A stretch of DNA of 64,000 nucleotides, taken from Haliotispira sp965263485 (GTDB lineage: Bacteria > Spirochaetota > Spirochaetia > SP-2023). Shown piece by piece: positions 63,828-64,000 of this stretch. The DNA lies in assembly GCA_965263485.1 (NCBI GenBank), contig CBDHHO010000004.1, positions 1,488,001 to 1,552,000 of the forward strand, given 5' to 3'. Under the pieces are notes generated by a model. It saw only the letters and a list, made by a program, of their open reading frames with translations. It was not told where the DNA came from and did not search any database. Position numbers and translations under genes: made by a program. The stretch's first letter is position 1; each line of letters opens with the position of its first letter.

Positions 63828-64000
63828 GTCATCGTTCGCGCACGAGGGAGCGGAGAGCTCTTTGTCTTCTTTGGCTGGTTTGCCGGACCCTTCCGTTAAT
63901 TTTCGCAAAATTCTGGTAATCGGAGCCGGGCCGATTGTGATCGGTCAGGCCTGCGAGTTCGATTATTCGGGAACTCAGGCCTGCCGCGCGCTCAAGGAAG
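63817..64000 (+). CDS. carB: carbamoyl-phosphate synthase large subunit, partial (3' end outside window)
   Basis: 61 codons from the ATG at 63817, running off the right edge. After a short variable N-terminus of about 27 residues comes the conserved CarB start KILVIGAGPIVIGQACEFDY, then SGTQACRALKE, the first carboxyphosphate-domain nucleotide-binding region. The start overlaps carA, so the two are translationally coupled, as expected for the complex. Confidence 0.95.
   Translation, partial: MSFESSFAHEGAESSLSSLAGLPDPSVNFRKILVIGAGPIVIGQACEFDYSGTQACRALKE

Overview
The window reads as one continuous chromosomal stretch of a diderm bacterium, most likely a spirochaete (phylum Spirochaetota). This is an inference from gene content: many lipoproteins with relaxed lipoboxes, an LplB/YtcP-type sugar transporter with a LipO-type binding lipoprotein, a LolA-like protein paired with an outer-membrane barrel candidate, and gene neighbourhoods I cannot match to Proteobacteria or Firmicutes. 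No rRNA, tRNA, CRISPR array or prophage was seen, and no transposase is encoded.

Layout. 1-5.2 kb: beta-propeller lipoprotein (cut by the left edge), carbohydrate ABC importer and its LacI-type regulator. 5.3-10.8 kb: PHP phosphoesterase, dihydroorotate dehydrogenase-like protein, rpmB, glutathione reductase and a DUF2170-like/PspA pair. 10.8-17.4 kb: TPR lipoprotein, Xer recombinase, ftsZ and a large one-pass membrane protein. 17.7-25 kb: envelope proteins, an aldo/keto reductase-like protein and a PMP-type repeat lipoprotein with a 7-bp repeat in its coding start. 25.6-38.4 kb: topA with histone-H1-like tails at both ends, an MscS channel with poly-G tracts, zinc-ribbon protein, NMT1-like binding protein, purA, two lipoproteins, pyrD, a ClpP-like membrane protein and serine acetyltransferase. 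38.8-44.1 kb: a type III-like restriction-modification pair. 44.4-48.9 kb: a frameshifted remnant, a two-component system and PTS enzyme I. 49-64 kb: DUF192 lipoprotein, AI-2E-type permease, TPR protein, secreted nuclease, metallophosphoesterase, aminopeptidase, DnaJ-like protein, aminotransferase, macro-domain protein, a three-gene envelope operon of unknown role, then carA-carB (carB cut by the right edge).

The most unusual feature is a dispersed small mobile element present about twenty times, as full copies, nested copies, deletion derivatives and bare ends. Its ends are GGGAACCTCTAAAAATTCC on the left and TTTTTAGAGGTCCCC on the right. Full copies are about 160-230 bp, are packed with hairpins, and the best three are flanked by perfect 4-bp target duplications (TAAA, ATTA, TTCA). 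One copy sits inside another at a TAAA in the host copy's own terminus, and bare ends occur as 14-bp tandem units. It is non-autonomous and behaves like a MITE. Its ends often abut or form the stop codons of neighbouring genes.

A second theme is variable sequence in surface or envelope genes: the heptamer repeat in the PMP lipoprotein, three G7-G9 tracts in the MscS channel, and an AT-rich central block of the Mod methyltransferase that looks exchanged.
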